The notes: generated by a model from the letters alone, not told the origin. A DNA stretch of 64,000 nucleotides from Endotrypanum monterogeii (GCA_000333855.2 CM007320.1:3012112-3076111), one strand, 5' to 3'. Numbered from the stretch's first letter, positions 1-10,070 are shown. Translations and numbers: made by a program.

Positions 1-109
1 TGCAGAAAAACTCGTTCCCCTTCAAGTCACAGAACCAAGTGATCCAACTTACCAGCTCTTCATCCTCGTACTCGTACTCCATATTCTCTGGGGAGTACAC
101 CTCGTCCAT
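1..109 (-). CDS. CK2B: Casein kinase II regulatory (beta) subunit, 5' part only
   Basis: Only the first 36 codons lie in the window; the gene continues past the left edge. The protein starts with an acidic, tyrosine-rich stretch (MDEVYSPENMEYEYEDEE) and then reads VSWITWFCDLKGNEFFC. That matches the hallmark N-terminus of CK2 beta (human: VSWISWFCGLRGNEFFC). CK2 beta dimerises through a zinc finger further downstream and docks the catalytic alpha subunits of this Ser/Thr kinase. The start ATG is at 107-109 on the minus strand, and an in-frame TAG lies two codons upstream, so no longer N-terminus is possible. The match is direct over about 17 residues; the rest of the protein is inferred. Confidence 0.9.
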   Translation of the reverse strand, partial: MDEVYSPENMEYEYEDEELVSWITWFCDLKGNEFFC

Positions 110-618
110 TTTCTATTTGTTTTTTCTCCCTCTCGAGGCGCTGCCGCTGCTTCTGTTTTGCGTAGACCCTTATTCTTCTAGTATACCTCGTCGGCTCAGA
201 GGACGAATACAGCTGTACTTGGGCGGACACAGATAGCAAGAGCGAATCATATCAGCGTACACTACACAGGAAATATATATGCATATATATCCCCACACTC
301 GCTAATCCAAAAGTAGAGGAGTGTAGATACCGGCGAGCCAATCGGTGGCGCCGTGGGGTGAGAAAAAGTACGTTAGATCAAGATCTGTGTATGGCCAAGC
401 AGTGTAATGTAACATGCATTCCCCGAACGCGCGTATTCACACACAAAAAGAAAAAGAAAGATATTTTTCGTAAGAAAAGAAAAAAACAAAAAAGAGAAGG
501 GGAGAAGAGGATGTGTCGGCGTAACGTCTTGTAGAACATATGGTATGAAGAACAGAAGGGGCCATAGAAGGGCCGGGGCCCGACCGATCGGCTGTTCTAC
601 TCGATACGATGGAGTGTT

Positions 619-620
<2 letters not shown>

Positions 621-660
<40 letters not shown>

Positions 661-668
661 AGAGAGAG
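621..668. repeat. (AC)n/(AG)n compound microsatellite
   Basis: About 18 AC units run directly into about six AG units. It lies in non-coding spacer and should be length-polymorphic. Confidence 0.95.
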
Positions 669-1392
669 GCACCAGCAACACCTTTTCGGTGCGACAAATG
701 AAGACACCAATTGATGGTCCGCGCGCACGGAGGCTCCTCACATACGTTCGGAGGTAACTGAGTTATCCGTCACTGTCGAGATGAAAAACCTCTTCAGACA
801 GAAGGCTCATCGGAGGGGAGAAAAGAGGGTGAACTCTACCCTTCCCTCCTCCCTCCCCTTAGTTGTCTCCCACATCCTGACTGTTCAACAAAGCCACAGG
901 TCATCACACACTACGATCCTGTTAGGTTTGAAGCCGTTGAAGAACAGCAGGACAAAGGAGATGATCGCAACTTTATTGATACGACCAGGAAAGCAACACA
1001 TGTACACCTCCACACAAGCTTACTAACCGCCACACCGCGGTGTCAGCACCACAGCAGTGCGTGTAGGCTTCTCAACGAGCTCGAAGACACTCCGTGATGG
1101 TGCTTCAAGGTGAGCGGCAAGTGAAAGAGACTTACACACTAGCCTAATGGGCATAAATCCTCGGCGCTCCTGCGCGCTACGAAAGCCCTGTAAACACATT
1201 CAGAGACAAACGAAAAAAGAAGAGGTATGCCACTTGCTCGGCATCAGAAAGACGCATCTTTTTTTTAGCTTTTTTTTAAATTTGGAAAATGTGTTTTTGT
1301 GGTCATTTTTCGAAGGGTCCCAGAGAAATAACGCTTTAAAGTGACGAAAAACACAATACAGAAATGAAACAAATCGGCATGTATATGTCTAC

Positions 1393-1431
<39 letters not shown>

Positions 1432-1583
1432 CCACGCTGAGACTTACAAAATAAAAAAAACTAATGAACAGAAAATCTCAAACCTCTTCTTTTTCCCAAG
1501 CTCCCTTTAAGTCATCGCACGATGCTATCTCGGGTTTTTTTTTGTGGATGTGGATGTGTATGCGTGTATGTGAATGCGTATGC

Positions 1584-1585
<2 letters not shown>

Positions 1586-1617
<32 letters not shown>
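1586..1617. repeat. (TG)n microsatellite
   Basis: About 16 TG units, preceded by degenerate TG/TGCG repeats from about 1545. On the transcribed strand it reads as (CA)n. Confidence 0.95.
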
Positions 1618-1619
<2 letters not shown>

Positions 1620-2286
1620 CCTTACATGTTCTCTCTTCCCGATGCAACAGGACGCCTGAGTCACCACCGTCACCCTCAACTTTGAAGAATGCGAGCAGAG
1701 CGGGAAGGAGTTGAAGGAAAGGAAAAAACCTGAAAATATGAAAAGGGAAATGTCACACCTGGGGGAAAAGGAAGAAAAAACAAATTTTCGCACCCATGCA
1801 AACACCAACAGAAACACGCACAAACACACACGCGAGATCACACTCACCAGAAAAAAAAAAAGCATTACTTCGCCGGAACAAATTCGAACGAACTGCCACG
1901 CACCGCCTGTGGAGCGACGACTGACATCCTTTGACATCGGCAAAGCGTACTCATGGCCTCCAGTAGCCTCCTTTCCAATGGGGGAAAAAAAAATATCAGC
2001 TGAATAGGACGAGGCATACGCACATATATCTTCGATACAAAAACATTGTGCGTCGAGAACGTCAGATTTGAGGGTTCACACATTCGCGCACCGAAGCACA
2101 CCTGCGCACTTATACAAGAAAATACATGACCACACATCTATCCGGCACCAATAAAAAAAAAAAAAAAGACAACGAAAAATTAGAGCGAAAATAAAATCAA
2201 ACACAAAAAAGCCAGCATAACTACACGAGGAGGCCACTACCGGAAGATTTTTCCTCAAATCACGGTGTCCGTCAAGAATCGCGTGA

Positions 2287-2289
<3 letters not shown>

Positions 2290-2326
<37 letters not shown>
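2290..2326. repeat. (CA)n microsatellite
   Basis: About 18 uninterrupted CA units in the spacer downstream of the Pumilio-like gene. It reads as (TG)n in the minus-strand transcript. Confidence 0.95.
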
Positions 2327-2331
<5 letters not shown>

Positions 2332-3180
2332 AGCACTCGAACGCCCAGAAAGATGCAAGAAGCGGAACAGAAGGACGTCAACAGCAGGGCTATCCCAGTG
2401 AGATAAAAAAAAAGGAAATGCCGAGCAGGAATACGTTACGTGCTACACACGATCTATGCAACGCTGGTTTCCACCTAAAAAGCTCACTACTTTTTCCATC
2501 CTTCTGCCACGAGAAAAAAAAAGAAAACCACAACGAAGGAATGCTAGTATTATTGTTTTACTGGAAACGGAACAAAACAAAGTCACAGAACCGGAATATA
2601 TGTTTTCCGCTCCCTCCACCCCACCCTGTGAAAAAAAAAAAAAAAATTGTCGTGTATTTGAAGCTTCTTTTCCTCACGTTGATTTATCTTTCTTTTTCTT
2701 ATTCAGACGAGGGAGAGGGAAAGAGGGACAGAGGGAGGGAGGGTAGGCGCCCTGCACGTTGCCTTTAAGCCACAGATGATCAGTGTACAGCATCTTTGGT
2801 GCTACTGCAATACGGCTGTCTGTTCCACATTCCTCGAGTGACACCCTGAACTTTTTTTTTTTCGAAGTACATGTGGAGATATAAGGTTGCTTTTGGTGAT
2901 AATATCCCACCACCACCACCACCACCATCACCCTCCCATCCACCCGCCGCACACATTTGTTAAACTTCTTCACTTCTGGTCTCGACAGAAGGGGAGCTCA
3001 CAGACACGCATACACGAAAGGGTCAGAAAACACGGAGAAAAAAATTTAAAAAATTTCTAGCTGGAGTACGAGTAAAAAGTGACGTCTTTTACCACACGCC
3101 CATGTTACGCATCCCTCTCAAAAAAAAAAAAAAAGGGGGGGACGGTATGGGAGGGCAGGAGAGTGAGAGCAGAGACGTCA

Positions 3181-6120
3181 CTACTCTGCAGCGGAAGCGA
3201 CCGGCTCTGATGACATGCTCGGAGCACTTGCTGCACCCAGGCGGGTAGCCTGTTCGCTCTGCCACCCTGCAAGACCCCGGCCATACTGAGTTCTGTTGAG
3301 CTTAGCGAGGTTAGCGGTCATGAAGGTGTAGTACTTCGCCTCCAACTCCTTGGCCTCCTCGACCATCTCCGACTCGCCAGTTGTCTTGCCCGTGGCATAC
3401 TCGGTCAGCTGTCCGCAGAGGTGACGCACCACGTAGTTTCCAGAAGGACTGATGGCGACGCTCATGAGCGAATCATCGCCCTTCTCCATCAACGCACGTG
3501 CAACCCTGATGGTGAAGCGACCGCCGTCTTTGGTCTGCCGTGCCACAGTGAGCGCCTCCTGCACACAGTGTGATTGATACTTCTCCTTGGATGACTCGAA
3601 GATGGTGTCGATGATGCGATCAAGCAAAGTGCGCAGGCTCTCATCGATGCTGGTGCTCGGCACGGCACGGCATGCAAGGCTCGTCAATAGGTTTCGGTAG
3701 ATATTTCCTTCCGTGAAGCTTGCATCCCTGGTGGACCAGGTGCTGGCCAGAGTAGTCAGTATCGTCTCGCAGTGCTGAACAAATGCATCATGTTCCTTCT
3801 TCTTTCGGCTAGCAGGGTTCTTGAGTGCTGAGAGAACGACATCAGCAAAGATGGGAGTCATGTAGCGCATAACAAACGAGCCGATGAGGTGATGGCCGAC
3901 ATACCGCAGGCGAGTCTCAACCGTTGCCGGCTTTTCCGCGGCAGCGGCATCAGCATCGAGCTGAGCCTGCGTGACGAAGCGCGTCCGCTTGCGGCGCAGC
4001 AGTGGTTGCTCGCCGGTGCACCACGACTCGGCAACAGCGTAGTACAGATGCCAGTCCATCGGCGCTGCCGAGCTCTTGTACTCTGCGAGGCTTCCAGGGG
4101 CCTGTTTTGCCTCCGGTGTCTCCAGTGCTCCTTCTTTTTCGTTGTCCGGCACATCCTCTGTCTTGGCCTTCTGCGTGCTGTCGTCAGCATTCGCCTCGCC
4201 CTCCTCTGCCTCGCGGCCCCTCTTGAGACCAGGCTTTCTGTTGGACTCTTCCACGGTTCGCTCAGCGACGCTGAGCTTAGCGTGTTGGGGATCCATGGCC
4301 TGGAGCAGCGCCAGAATGGTGTTGCCACAGCTGGCGGAGCTGGTCAGTTGTACACCATAGCGAGCGATGGCCTCACACAGAACCTTCACCTCCTGCGCCT
4401 TCGCCTTGGGCGGCTTTGCAGCCTCCGATCCAAGGGGAACGACGCCAAAGAATTGGAAGACAATGTCTGATAACAGCGGGTAGTGCAACAGCGGATCGAT
4501 GAGGCGGAGTGAAGAGCTCCACTCGATGCGGTTGAGAGGGTTTCCCTCCGGGTTGAGCGGCGGTGGCGCCATCTTTTCAAACAAGATCTGTCGCTTACTG
4601 CTAACAGCTAGGGCGGTGCGCAATATGCGGATTCCCTGCGGCGATGACATGAGTGTGCGCTTGACAGTCTTCTTCGAGGCGGCAGCGACCTCCGTTGATT
4701 TTTCGCCTGCCGCAGCCTTGCGGTCCTCTCCCTCCTCAGCCTCCTCGCCTTCGTTGGGGCCATCCTCCGCGTCGTCCCCCTCGTCGTTGCCCTCGCCTTG
4801 CGGCTGGCTGCCTTCCTCAGCGTCGGTAAACCGCATCAGACGACTGAACAACTTTGTGGACTCATCTGAGTCGGCTGCCATTTCCGTGAGAACAGCCTCA
4901 TACGTTGAGATGTCCTTCGTGAGCGCATCGAGAAGCTCATCGTCAGTCTTTTCGTGGATATTCACCGGCTGCTCGCCCTCCGCGGGAGACGTCTGCGGCT
5001 TGTCAAAAGCTGTCAGCAGCATCATGAGGGAGCGGAAGGTGCTGAACACGGGACCCTGGATAGCAGCACCGTTTGCCAAATCGATCAGGCGCTCAGCGTG
5101 GCCGACAATTACACACGGAATCCCCATGAACGTCTCAGCTGTCTTTTCCGACAGCAGTGTGTCCTCGGGGCCACGGGGAATAGACAGACAGGCAGCGGCG
5201 TACTTCTTCTGAATAACGACGAGCACGCGGATCGTGCCGCCACGGGAGCGCGCACGCATGGATGTAAGCACCTCGGGTGTGACAATGGTTTCCGTCGCGC
5301 CCTTTCGGCCGACCTCCTCAAGTTGGGCGTAGCTGTCCAGGTGCACGACAGCGTAAGACTCAAACATGCGCCCACCACGACCGCGAGCCCCACCGCGACC
5401 GCCGCGCTGGAAACCAGCCGGTCCGCCACGGCCGCCACGGCCGTACTGTTGGTGATACGGTTGCTGCTGGTGTTGGTGTTGGTGCTGGTGCTGATGCTGG
5501 TGCTGGTGGGACTGTTGCTGATGATGGGGCTGCTGTTGTCCGCCGTACGCACCGCCCTGGAAACCGCCACGCACTGCCGGGGCGTAGTTAGAGTTTTGAT
5601 TGTAGCTCTGGTTGTAGTACCCCTGCTGCTGCTGAGCTGGGTAGTAACCCTGCCCATAACCGCCACGGCCCATCACACCTGCAGAGCTTGGGTACCCCTG
5701 CTGTATACCGACCCCACTGTAGGGAGCACCGGCTTGGTAGTAGCCACCTCGAGGAGCGTAACTTTGCTGAGGCTGCTGAAGCTGCGACTGCGACTGTGGC
5801 TGCGGCTGCGGCTGCGGCAGGTGTGGCTGCTGAGACTGTGGCTGCTGAGACTGTGGCTGCTGAGACTGCGGCTGCTGGTAGCCCCCACGCGTAGCGTATT
5901 GCTGAGCGTATGCTTGGTTGTAGCTGCTGTATTGTTGTGCCGCCATCGGCTGGGTCTGCTGCGGAGCCATTGGCTGCGGCTGCGGAGCCTGCTGTGGGTA
6001 GTAGCCAGCGCCGCCGCCACGCCCAGCCTGCTGTGGGTAGCTTTGCACTCCATTTTGAGGCGGGTAGCTGCCGGGGTATCCAGCGTATGGATTTGCGTTG
6101 TGCGGGGCACCTCCCTGCAT
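3181..6120 (-). CDS. Gln/RGG-rich protein with Pumilio-like repeats (PUF/NOP9-like, putative)
   Basis: The protein is 979 residues from the ATG at 6118-6120. The frame is open 17 codons further upstream, but only from a TTG, and the predicted splice acceptor at 6158-6159 lies inside that extension. Residues 1 to about 270 are low complexity: Gly/Gln/Tyr-rich, four PQSQQ-like repeats, a run of His-Gln pairs, then RGG boxes ending near GRGGRMFESY. The C-terminal two thirds are helical and include segments that look like Pumilio repeats (SPQGIRILRTAL, LIGSFVMRYM, SPSGNYVVRHLC), broken by acidic and Glu/Lys-rich linkers. PUF repeats bind RNA, and divergent sets such as NOP9 and PUF6 work in ribosome assembly. 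The family assignment is an inference from these short matches. An RNA-binding role is well supported by the RGG and repeat composition. Confidence 0.6.
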   Translation of the reverse strand: MQGGAPHNANPYAGYPGSYPPQNGVQSYPQQAGRGGGAGYYPQQAPQPQPMAPQQTQPMAAQQYSSYNQAYAQQYATRGGYQQPQSQQPQSQQPQSQQPHLPQPQPQPQSQSQLQQPQQSYAPRGGYYQAGAPYSGVGIQQGYPSSAGVMGRGGYGQGYYPAQQQQGYYNQSYNQNSNYAPAVRGGFQGGAYGGQQQPHHQQQSHQHQHQHQHQHQHQQQPYHQQYGRGGRGGPAGFQRGGRGGARGRGGRMFESYAVVHLDSYAQLEEVGRKGATETIVTPEVLTSMRARSRGGTIRVLVVIQKKYAAACLSIPRGPEDTLLSEKTAETFMGIPCVIVGHAERLIDLANGAAIQGPVFSTFRSLMMLLTAFDKPQTSPAEGEQPVNIHEKTDDELLDALTKDISTYEAVLTEMAADSDESTKLFSRLMRFTDAEEGSQPQGEGNDEGDDAEDGPNEGEEAEEGEDRKAAAGEKSTEVAAASKKTVKRTLMSSPQGIRILRTALAVSSKRQILFEKMAPPPLNPEGNPLNRIEWSSSLRLIDPLLHYPLLSDIVFQFFGVVPLGSEAAKPPKAKAQEVKVLCEAIARYGVQLTSSASCGNTILALLQAMDPQHAKLSVAERTVEESNRKPGLKRGREAEEGEANADDSTQKAKTEDVPDNEKEGALETPEAKQAPGSLAEYKSSAAPMDWHLYYAVAESWCTGEQPLLRRKRTRFVTQAQLDADAAAAEKPATVETRLRYVGHHLIGSFVMRYMTPIFADVVLSALKNPASRKKKEHDAFVQHCETILTTLASTWSTRDASFTEGNIYRNLLTSLACRAVPSTSIDESLRTLLDRIIDTIFESSKEKYQSHCVQEALTVARQTKDGGRFTIRVARALMEKGDDSLMSVAISPSGNYVVRHLCGQLTEYATGKTTGESEMVEEAKELEAKYYTFMTANLAKLNRTQYGRGLAGWQSEQATRLGAASAPSMSSEPVASAAE

Positions 6121-7252
6121 TTTGAGATTCCCTGCGTGAAGGCTCGCGAGTTTGGACCTGCAATACGACAATTGGAAAAATCAAAGACGAGTGGGCAAAG
6201 ACAACAACACACGGGGAAAAAAGATCGAAACTTAAGTGAAATGTACGTATTCTCTTTACCGCAATCTCCGATACAAGGCAGAAAGTGTATACACTCCGAT
6301 TTCAGCACGTTCGGGTACGCGCGTGTGGGAAAGGTTCGCAACAGGTAGGTGCACGCGGGAGTGGAAACAAAGTTGAGGGGGTACAAAGTGCACATATCCC
6401 CATGAGTTGACATACGTCGCATACACAGATCGAGAAAGAAAGAAAGAAAGAGAGAGAAAGATTACATGAAGTGCTCCGTCACAGCTTTGTGGGGGGGGGG
6501 AAAGCAGTGAGCGACCAGTAGAAAAATAAAGAAGGGCGGAAGTACGCTCGTATAAACATGCGGAAAAATGCAACGGATGTCTCACACAAGAAAATAGGTT
6601 CGCGGTGAGGCAACAGTGAGAAACGTAAGGCCTCCCCCCTCCTCAGCATAGACACGGTAGAGAAGCTTTTTGTACTTGTCCTAGAACTCTGGTGGCACAT
6701 CGTGGTTGCTAGCTCGTCTTTGATGTTGTTGAGTCCTGCAGAGCGCACAATTTTTAAAAGGGTTTGTGCGTAATACATTAGGGGGAAACAAGGAGTTGGC
6801 CGAATTCAGATGAAGAATTAGCGAACACAGGGAACAGAAGCTTATAAGTCTGCCAACTCGCCTCGGGGAAGGGGGGTGGAGGCACACCCAGTCTAGTATA
6901 CATCATTGCGCATTCTAATAAAAATAATATAAAAAAAAAAAACAATGACTACCCAGCAGGAAAAAAAAAAGGCCTGATGGTTAGACACCATCACAGACCG
7001 AGATTCCAAGAAGCACACACACGCACAGAGCACGTGCGAGGAGGAGAGGCTAGTTGCCAAGAAAAAAAGGAAGAAGGGAACGAAGTCCTTAGTACAATGA
7101 CGTAGGCGAGCCTACACATCAATTGCATGATCTGAGCTTTCCTTTGGTTTCCATGGTGGGCACACGGTATAGCGATCAAAGAAGCTAACAAAGAAGAGCG
7201 ACGATGACAGATAAAACATCGAAAAGAAACTGTATGTCCCTCTCACTGTTGA
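6121..7252. other. Spacer between the HU-domain and Pumilio-like genes
   Basis: This stretch contains the predicted 5' UTR of the Pumilio-like gene (6121-6157), its polypyrimidine tract on the minus strand, and the 3' UTR of the HU-domain gene. GA-rich, A-rich and G9 runs are present. I see no additional gene. Confidence 0.65.
6158..6159 (-). promoter_or_regulatory. Predicted spliced-leader acceptor AG, Pumilio-like gene
   Basis: On the minus strand a pyrimidine-rich stretch spanning about 6165-6230 contains no AG until TTGCAG here. This gives a 37-nt 5' UTR and supports the ATG at 6118-6120. The placement is a prediction from the first-AG rule. Confidence 0.5.
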
Positions 7253-8047
7253 TTACCAGTGGCTTCGGCGATATGAGGAGCCGCCTAGACCGTCATTCAT
7301 CTCCGCGGCCGATAACCGGGACTCGGCTAGCAATGTGCTGCGAACTTGGGTCTGCAACAAGTTTTCTGATGTACAATTCTTCTGGAATCGACACGGCGCA
7401 GAAGGGCCGCCAATCGTCCTCGATGGAGGATCGTACGGTTCCACTACCTCGGCGGGGCCGACTGATGCCTTCATCCGGGCGAGGAAGTCGTTGCACCACT
7501 TCATCCGATAACTTCTGCCTTTGAATTCCAGGAAGCCGACACCGATGTCAATGGTAAGGGTAGAAGCACTGTTGCGTTGCAAATATCTTCCGATCTCGCG
7601 CAACGAATCCTTTACTGCTGCCTCGACAACGAAGCGGTCTGTGCCAACAATTGAGGCGATGGAAAGGTAGCTGACTTCATTAGGAACGGTAGCGTGGTAG
7701 TGCGCATCTCGCATCTCGAGCACATTTTTGAGATGAAACTTCGACGTGAAATCGGGGAGAAGCACGAGCTGTGGCTTCAGCTCGATTGCGGTGGTTTTGT
7801 CGAAGAGCATGACGCGTTGAACCTTGATGCTGGCGTGAAGAAAGTCCAAGACGATGCCGGATCGCTTCTTGATGAGCAGTTCCTCCAACTGTTCGCCTAA
7901 GACGCGCCATATAAGATTCAGTTGATGCGCGCTGCCCTTTCGTTTGGTCTGGAGGTTATACACGCCGTCTACATTGGCCACAATCTCTGCAATTTCGGCA
8001 TAGCAGCCACGGCACACCCGCGCGGAGCAAGACAACGGTTGATCCAT
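7253..8047 (-). CDS. CCDC81-like protein with two eukaryotic HU domains
   Basis: The protein is 264 residues from the ATG at 8045-8047; the frame upstream starts only at a GTG. Two copies of a bacterial HU-like fold seem present. Domain 1 (about residues 12-105) has the pattern ..EIAEIVANVDGVY...IWRVLGEQLEELLIKKRSG.., and domain 2 (about 125-195) has YLSIASIVGTD...VKDSLREIGRYL...LTIDIGVGFLEFKG. Tandem HU domains of this type define the CCDC81 family, found mostly in ciliated eukaryotes and reported at centrosomes/basal bodies. A flagellar or basal-body role is therefore an inference. The C-terminal 70 residues are Ser/Arg-rich with no domain I recognise. The assignment rests on motif pattern, not on a search. 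Confidence 0.65.
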   Translation of the reverse strand: MDQPLSCSARVCRGCYAEIAEIVANVDGVYNLQTKRKGSAHQLNLIWRVLGEQLEELLIKKRSGIVLDFLHASIKVQRVMLFDKTTAIELKPQLVLLPDFTSKFHLKNVLEMRDAHYHATVPNEVSYLSIASIVGTDRFVVEAAVKDSLREIGRYLQRNSASTLTIDIGVGFLEFKGRSYRMKWCNDFLARMKASVGPAEVVEPYDPPSRTIGGPSAPCRFQKNCTSENLLQTQVRSTLLAESRLSAAEMNDGLGGSSYRRSHW

Positions 8048-8153
8048 GTTCTGCACTCCACAATGTTAGATGGACCAACAAGACAAGTGTGTAGGGGAGA
8101 CAATCTGTGTACAGCTATCCAATACACGTAGCCTGCCGCCCAGCGTGAATGGA

Positions 8154-8155
8154 CT
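8154..8155 (-). promoter_or_regulatory. Predicted spliced-leader acceptor AG, HU-domain gene
   Basis: On the minus strand a CT-rich tract (about 8160-8200, containing TCTCTCTCTC) is followed by its first AG in CTCGAG. The resulting 5' UTR would be 106 nt with no upstream ATG. This is a prediction only. Confidence 0.35.
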
Positions 8156-8216
8156 CGAGACGCAAGGAATGAGAGAGAGACCAATACAATAGTAATAATT
8201 CCACACACAAGGAAAC

Positions 8217-8348
8217 CTAGACCTCAACGCGCGGCGAGTACAGCACCAGTCTCTGGATGCCGATGATGATGTAGGCAACGCGGAGAGAAACGAAATTCTT
8301 GCACAGAATATGTACCTCGTGTCGACAACGCACGACGTTCGAGTACAT
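8217..8348 (-). CDS. Candidate small protein, 43 residues, unrecognised
   Basis: A short frame opens at ATG 8346-8348 (MYSNVVRC...) and ends ...RLVLYSPRVEV. Its last 25 codons mostly end in G or C, unlike the surrounding AT-rich spacer, and encode a hydrophobic stretch (VAYIIIGI) flanked by basic residues. A strong pyrimidine tract lies just upstream at about 8360-8420. Alternatively these codons could be the second exon of a spliced gene: a GTGAGT donor at 8561-8566 would join MPLQRAAEE (8567-8593) to position 8315. I do not recognise the product, and it may be chance. Confidence 0.25.
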   Translation of the reverse strand: MYSNVVRCRHEVHILCKNFVSLRVAYIIIGIQRLVLYSPRVEV

Positions 8349-9176
8349 GTTAGGTGAAAAATATTCCACATAGATAGAAGAGGGGGGGAAAGAAGACGGC
8401 AAAAAGATGACAAAAACGGCGGTGGTTATACTAGTATTATGTACCCAAACACAAAATATCCCAAGACTTGCAGTGGAGGTGCATCGCTGAAATAGTAATG
8501 TCTGCTGCCCGCTGTGTCGATTTTGCCTGGTCATGGGAAGGATTTCTCTGCAACCGCAGCACTCACCTCTTCAGCCGCTCGCTGTAGCGGCATATGCCCG
8601 CCATGGAGACAGTCGAGGATGATTCAACTCTCCCTTTTCGCAGCCAGAACCAAGGGAAGAACGGAATCCCCACGCTGCGTGGAAGACACACTCCCCCGCC
8701 TCCGTCACCCCGTCGGAGACGCCATCTGGGGCGCGAGTGCCAGTATCTTAGTTGCCGACATCGAAACTGTTCTTCTTTTTTGTTTGTTTGAAATGTATAC
8801 AAATAACACACATCCCGGCAGAAAGACCCAATCCAAATCGAGGTGCTGTGAACATACCGTTGTTAAAGGGTTGATTCCCTCATCGAACGTCAGACACTCA
8901 GCGCAAGGACTTGGATCGTCGAGGGAGATGCATCACGCTTCTCCCTCGTAGTCTCCGCGTCGATGGTACAATGTTGCTCAGGAACAGAAATGAAACCAAA
9001 AGAAATGAGCTTGTCGAAATTAATTTTTTCTCGTGCACTTAGAGAACCGCTTGACCTACACCGAAGACGCCAACCGAAAGGAACAGCAACGCGTTGTGTG
9101 TGTCAATGAAAGGAGGAGAAAGAGCACCAGAAAAGACGAATAGCCGCACAATTCTTAATTATACACCTGTAAATAT

Positions 9177-9202
9177 ATAGATATATATATATATATATAT
9201 AT
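9177..9202. repeat. (AT)n tract
   Basis: About 13 AT units lie within 70 nt downstream of the ribosomal protein SA stop codon, so inside its 3' UTR. Confidence 0.95.
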
Positions 9203-9266
9203 ACATGCTCAACGTCACTATCCGCTCTTTCCTCCACCCGCCCTCACACGCTTTTCCGCAAGGCCC

Positions 9267-10013
9267 TTACGCCTCCCACGCGTTGTCATCGGTGCGCTCC
9301 ACCCACCCGAAGCCCTCCTCGGCATCGGCAGCCGGCGCGGCAGCGGCAGCGGCAGCAGCGGCGCTCTCCTCCGCGGCCTCGTTGGGGTCGCGGTAGAAGA
9401 ACAGGTCCACCTTCTCTTCCCACGGCACGGAGCGCACAATCGTTCCGCGCAGGCGCAGCACCTCGCGCGCAAGCAGCCAATACATCATGCCGATCGACTT
9501 GATACCGCGGTTGTTGCACGGAATCGCGATGTCTACGAACTCCAGCGGCGCATCCGTGTCGCACAGCGCAATCACAGGGATGTTCACCAGCGACGCCTCA
9601 CGGATGGCCTGGTGGTCCGTGCGCGGGTCCGTCACCACGAGCACGCGCGGCTGCACAAACTTCTTCTGGATCTGGTTCGTGAACGTACCAGGGATGAAGC
9701 GGCCGCCATGGAAGCTCGTGCCCACGTGCTGCGAAAACTTGTAGATGGCACGCGTACCGTACAGGCGCGCCGAGCACACACACACGTCCTTCGGGTTCTC
9801 CACAGCGGCAATCACGCGCGCAGCGAGGATCAGCTTCTCCCACGTCATGTGGATGTCGATGATGTTGCTGCCCTCAGGCGTGCGGCCGTAGATGTACTTC
9901 TTCATCGCGCTGCTCTGGTTGCGCGTACCAATGTGGCAGCGCATCGCCAGCAGCTTCTGCGCATCGCTCTCCTTCATCCGGAGAACCTTCGAGCCAGACT
10001 CCACAGCGGACAT
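9267..10013 (-). CDS. RPSA: 40S ribosomal protein SA (uS2)
   Basis: The protein is 248 residues, close to the usual trypanosomatid length for SA. It is a structural component of the small ribosomal subunit, homologous to bacterial S2 and the laminin receptor precursor. The sequence shows the conserved blocks [71 protein letters not shown] and PCNNRG, followed by [16 protein letters not shown]. The short acidic, Ala-rich tail ends [14 protein letters not shown], with the Trp residues typical of SA tails. The start is the ATG at 10011-10013 ([13 protein letters not shown]); the 92 upstream in-frame codons translate the polypyrimidine leader and are not coding. Codon use is strongly GC-ending, as expected for a highly expressed gene. 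The identification is essentially certain. Confidence 0.98.
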   Translation of the reverse strand: MSAVESGSKVLRMKESDAQKLLAMRCHIGTRNQSSAMKKYIYGRTPEGSNIIDIHMTWEKLILAARVIAAVENPKDVCVCSARLYGTRAIYKFSQHVGTSFHGGRFIPGTFTNQIQKKFVQPRVLVVTDPRTDHQAIREASLVNIPVIALCDTDAPLEFVDIAIPCNNRGIKSIGMMYWLLAREVLRLRGTIVRSVPWEEKVDLFFYRDPNEAAEESAAAAAAAAAPAADAEEGFGWVERTDDNAWEA

Positions 10014-10068
10014 GGTGACGAGTGAAGAGAAACGGAGGGGGTATAGAAATAACCTCGAGGTAGCACGA

Positions 10069-10070
10069 CT
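10069..10070 (-). promoter_or_regulatory. Predicted spliced-leader acceptor AG, RPSA
   Basis: On the minus strand a T10/C5 tract at about 10132-10146 is followed by 60 nt of pyrimidine-rich sequence without AG, then CTGCAG here. The 5' UTR would be 55 nt. It is the clearest acceptor configuration in the window. Confidence 0.6.

Larger units (their letters stand above)
110..3180. other. Spacer: CK2B 5' region and 3' UTR of the Pumilio-like gene
   Basis: I see no convincing gene on either strand. The stretch holds (AC)n followed by (AG)n at 621-668, (AT)n at 1401-1426, (TG)n at 1586-1617, (CA)n at 2290-2326, a CAC/CCA-rich run near 2908-2935 and many A-rich runs. The ORFs here translate the microsatellites into alternating Thr-His or Val-Cys. 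The nearly 3-kb length suggests long 3' UTR sequence for the gene ending at 3181. Confidence 0.7.
8048..9266. other. Spacer with a small coding-like island
   Basis: The stretch holds the 5' UTR of the HU-domain gene, a GC-rich island at about 8217-8760 that looks partly coding on the minus strand (see the small ORF entry), an A-rich segment, and (AT)n at 9177-9202 just downstream of the SA stop codon. Confidence 0.55.

Noticed and set aside
545..757. Plus-strand frame with a Thr-His run
   Set aside because: The run is a translation of the (AC)n microsatellite.
4954..6348. 464-codon open frame on the plus strand
   Set aside because: It is antisense to the Gln/RGG-rich gene; the Leu/Val-rich translation simply mirrors Gln and His codons, and no other gene uses the plus strand.
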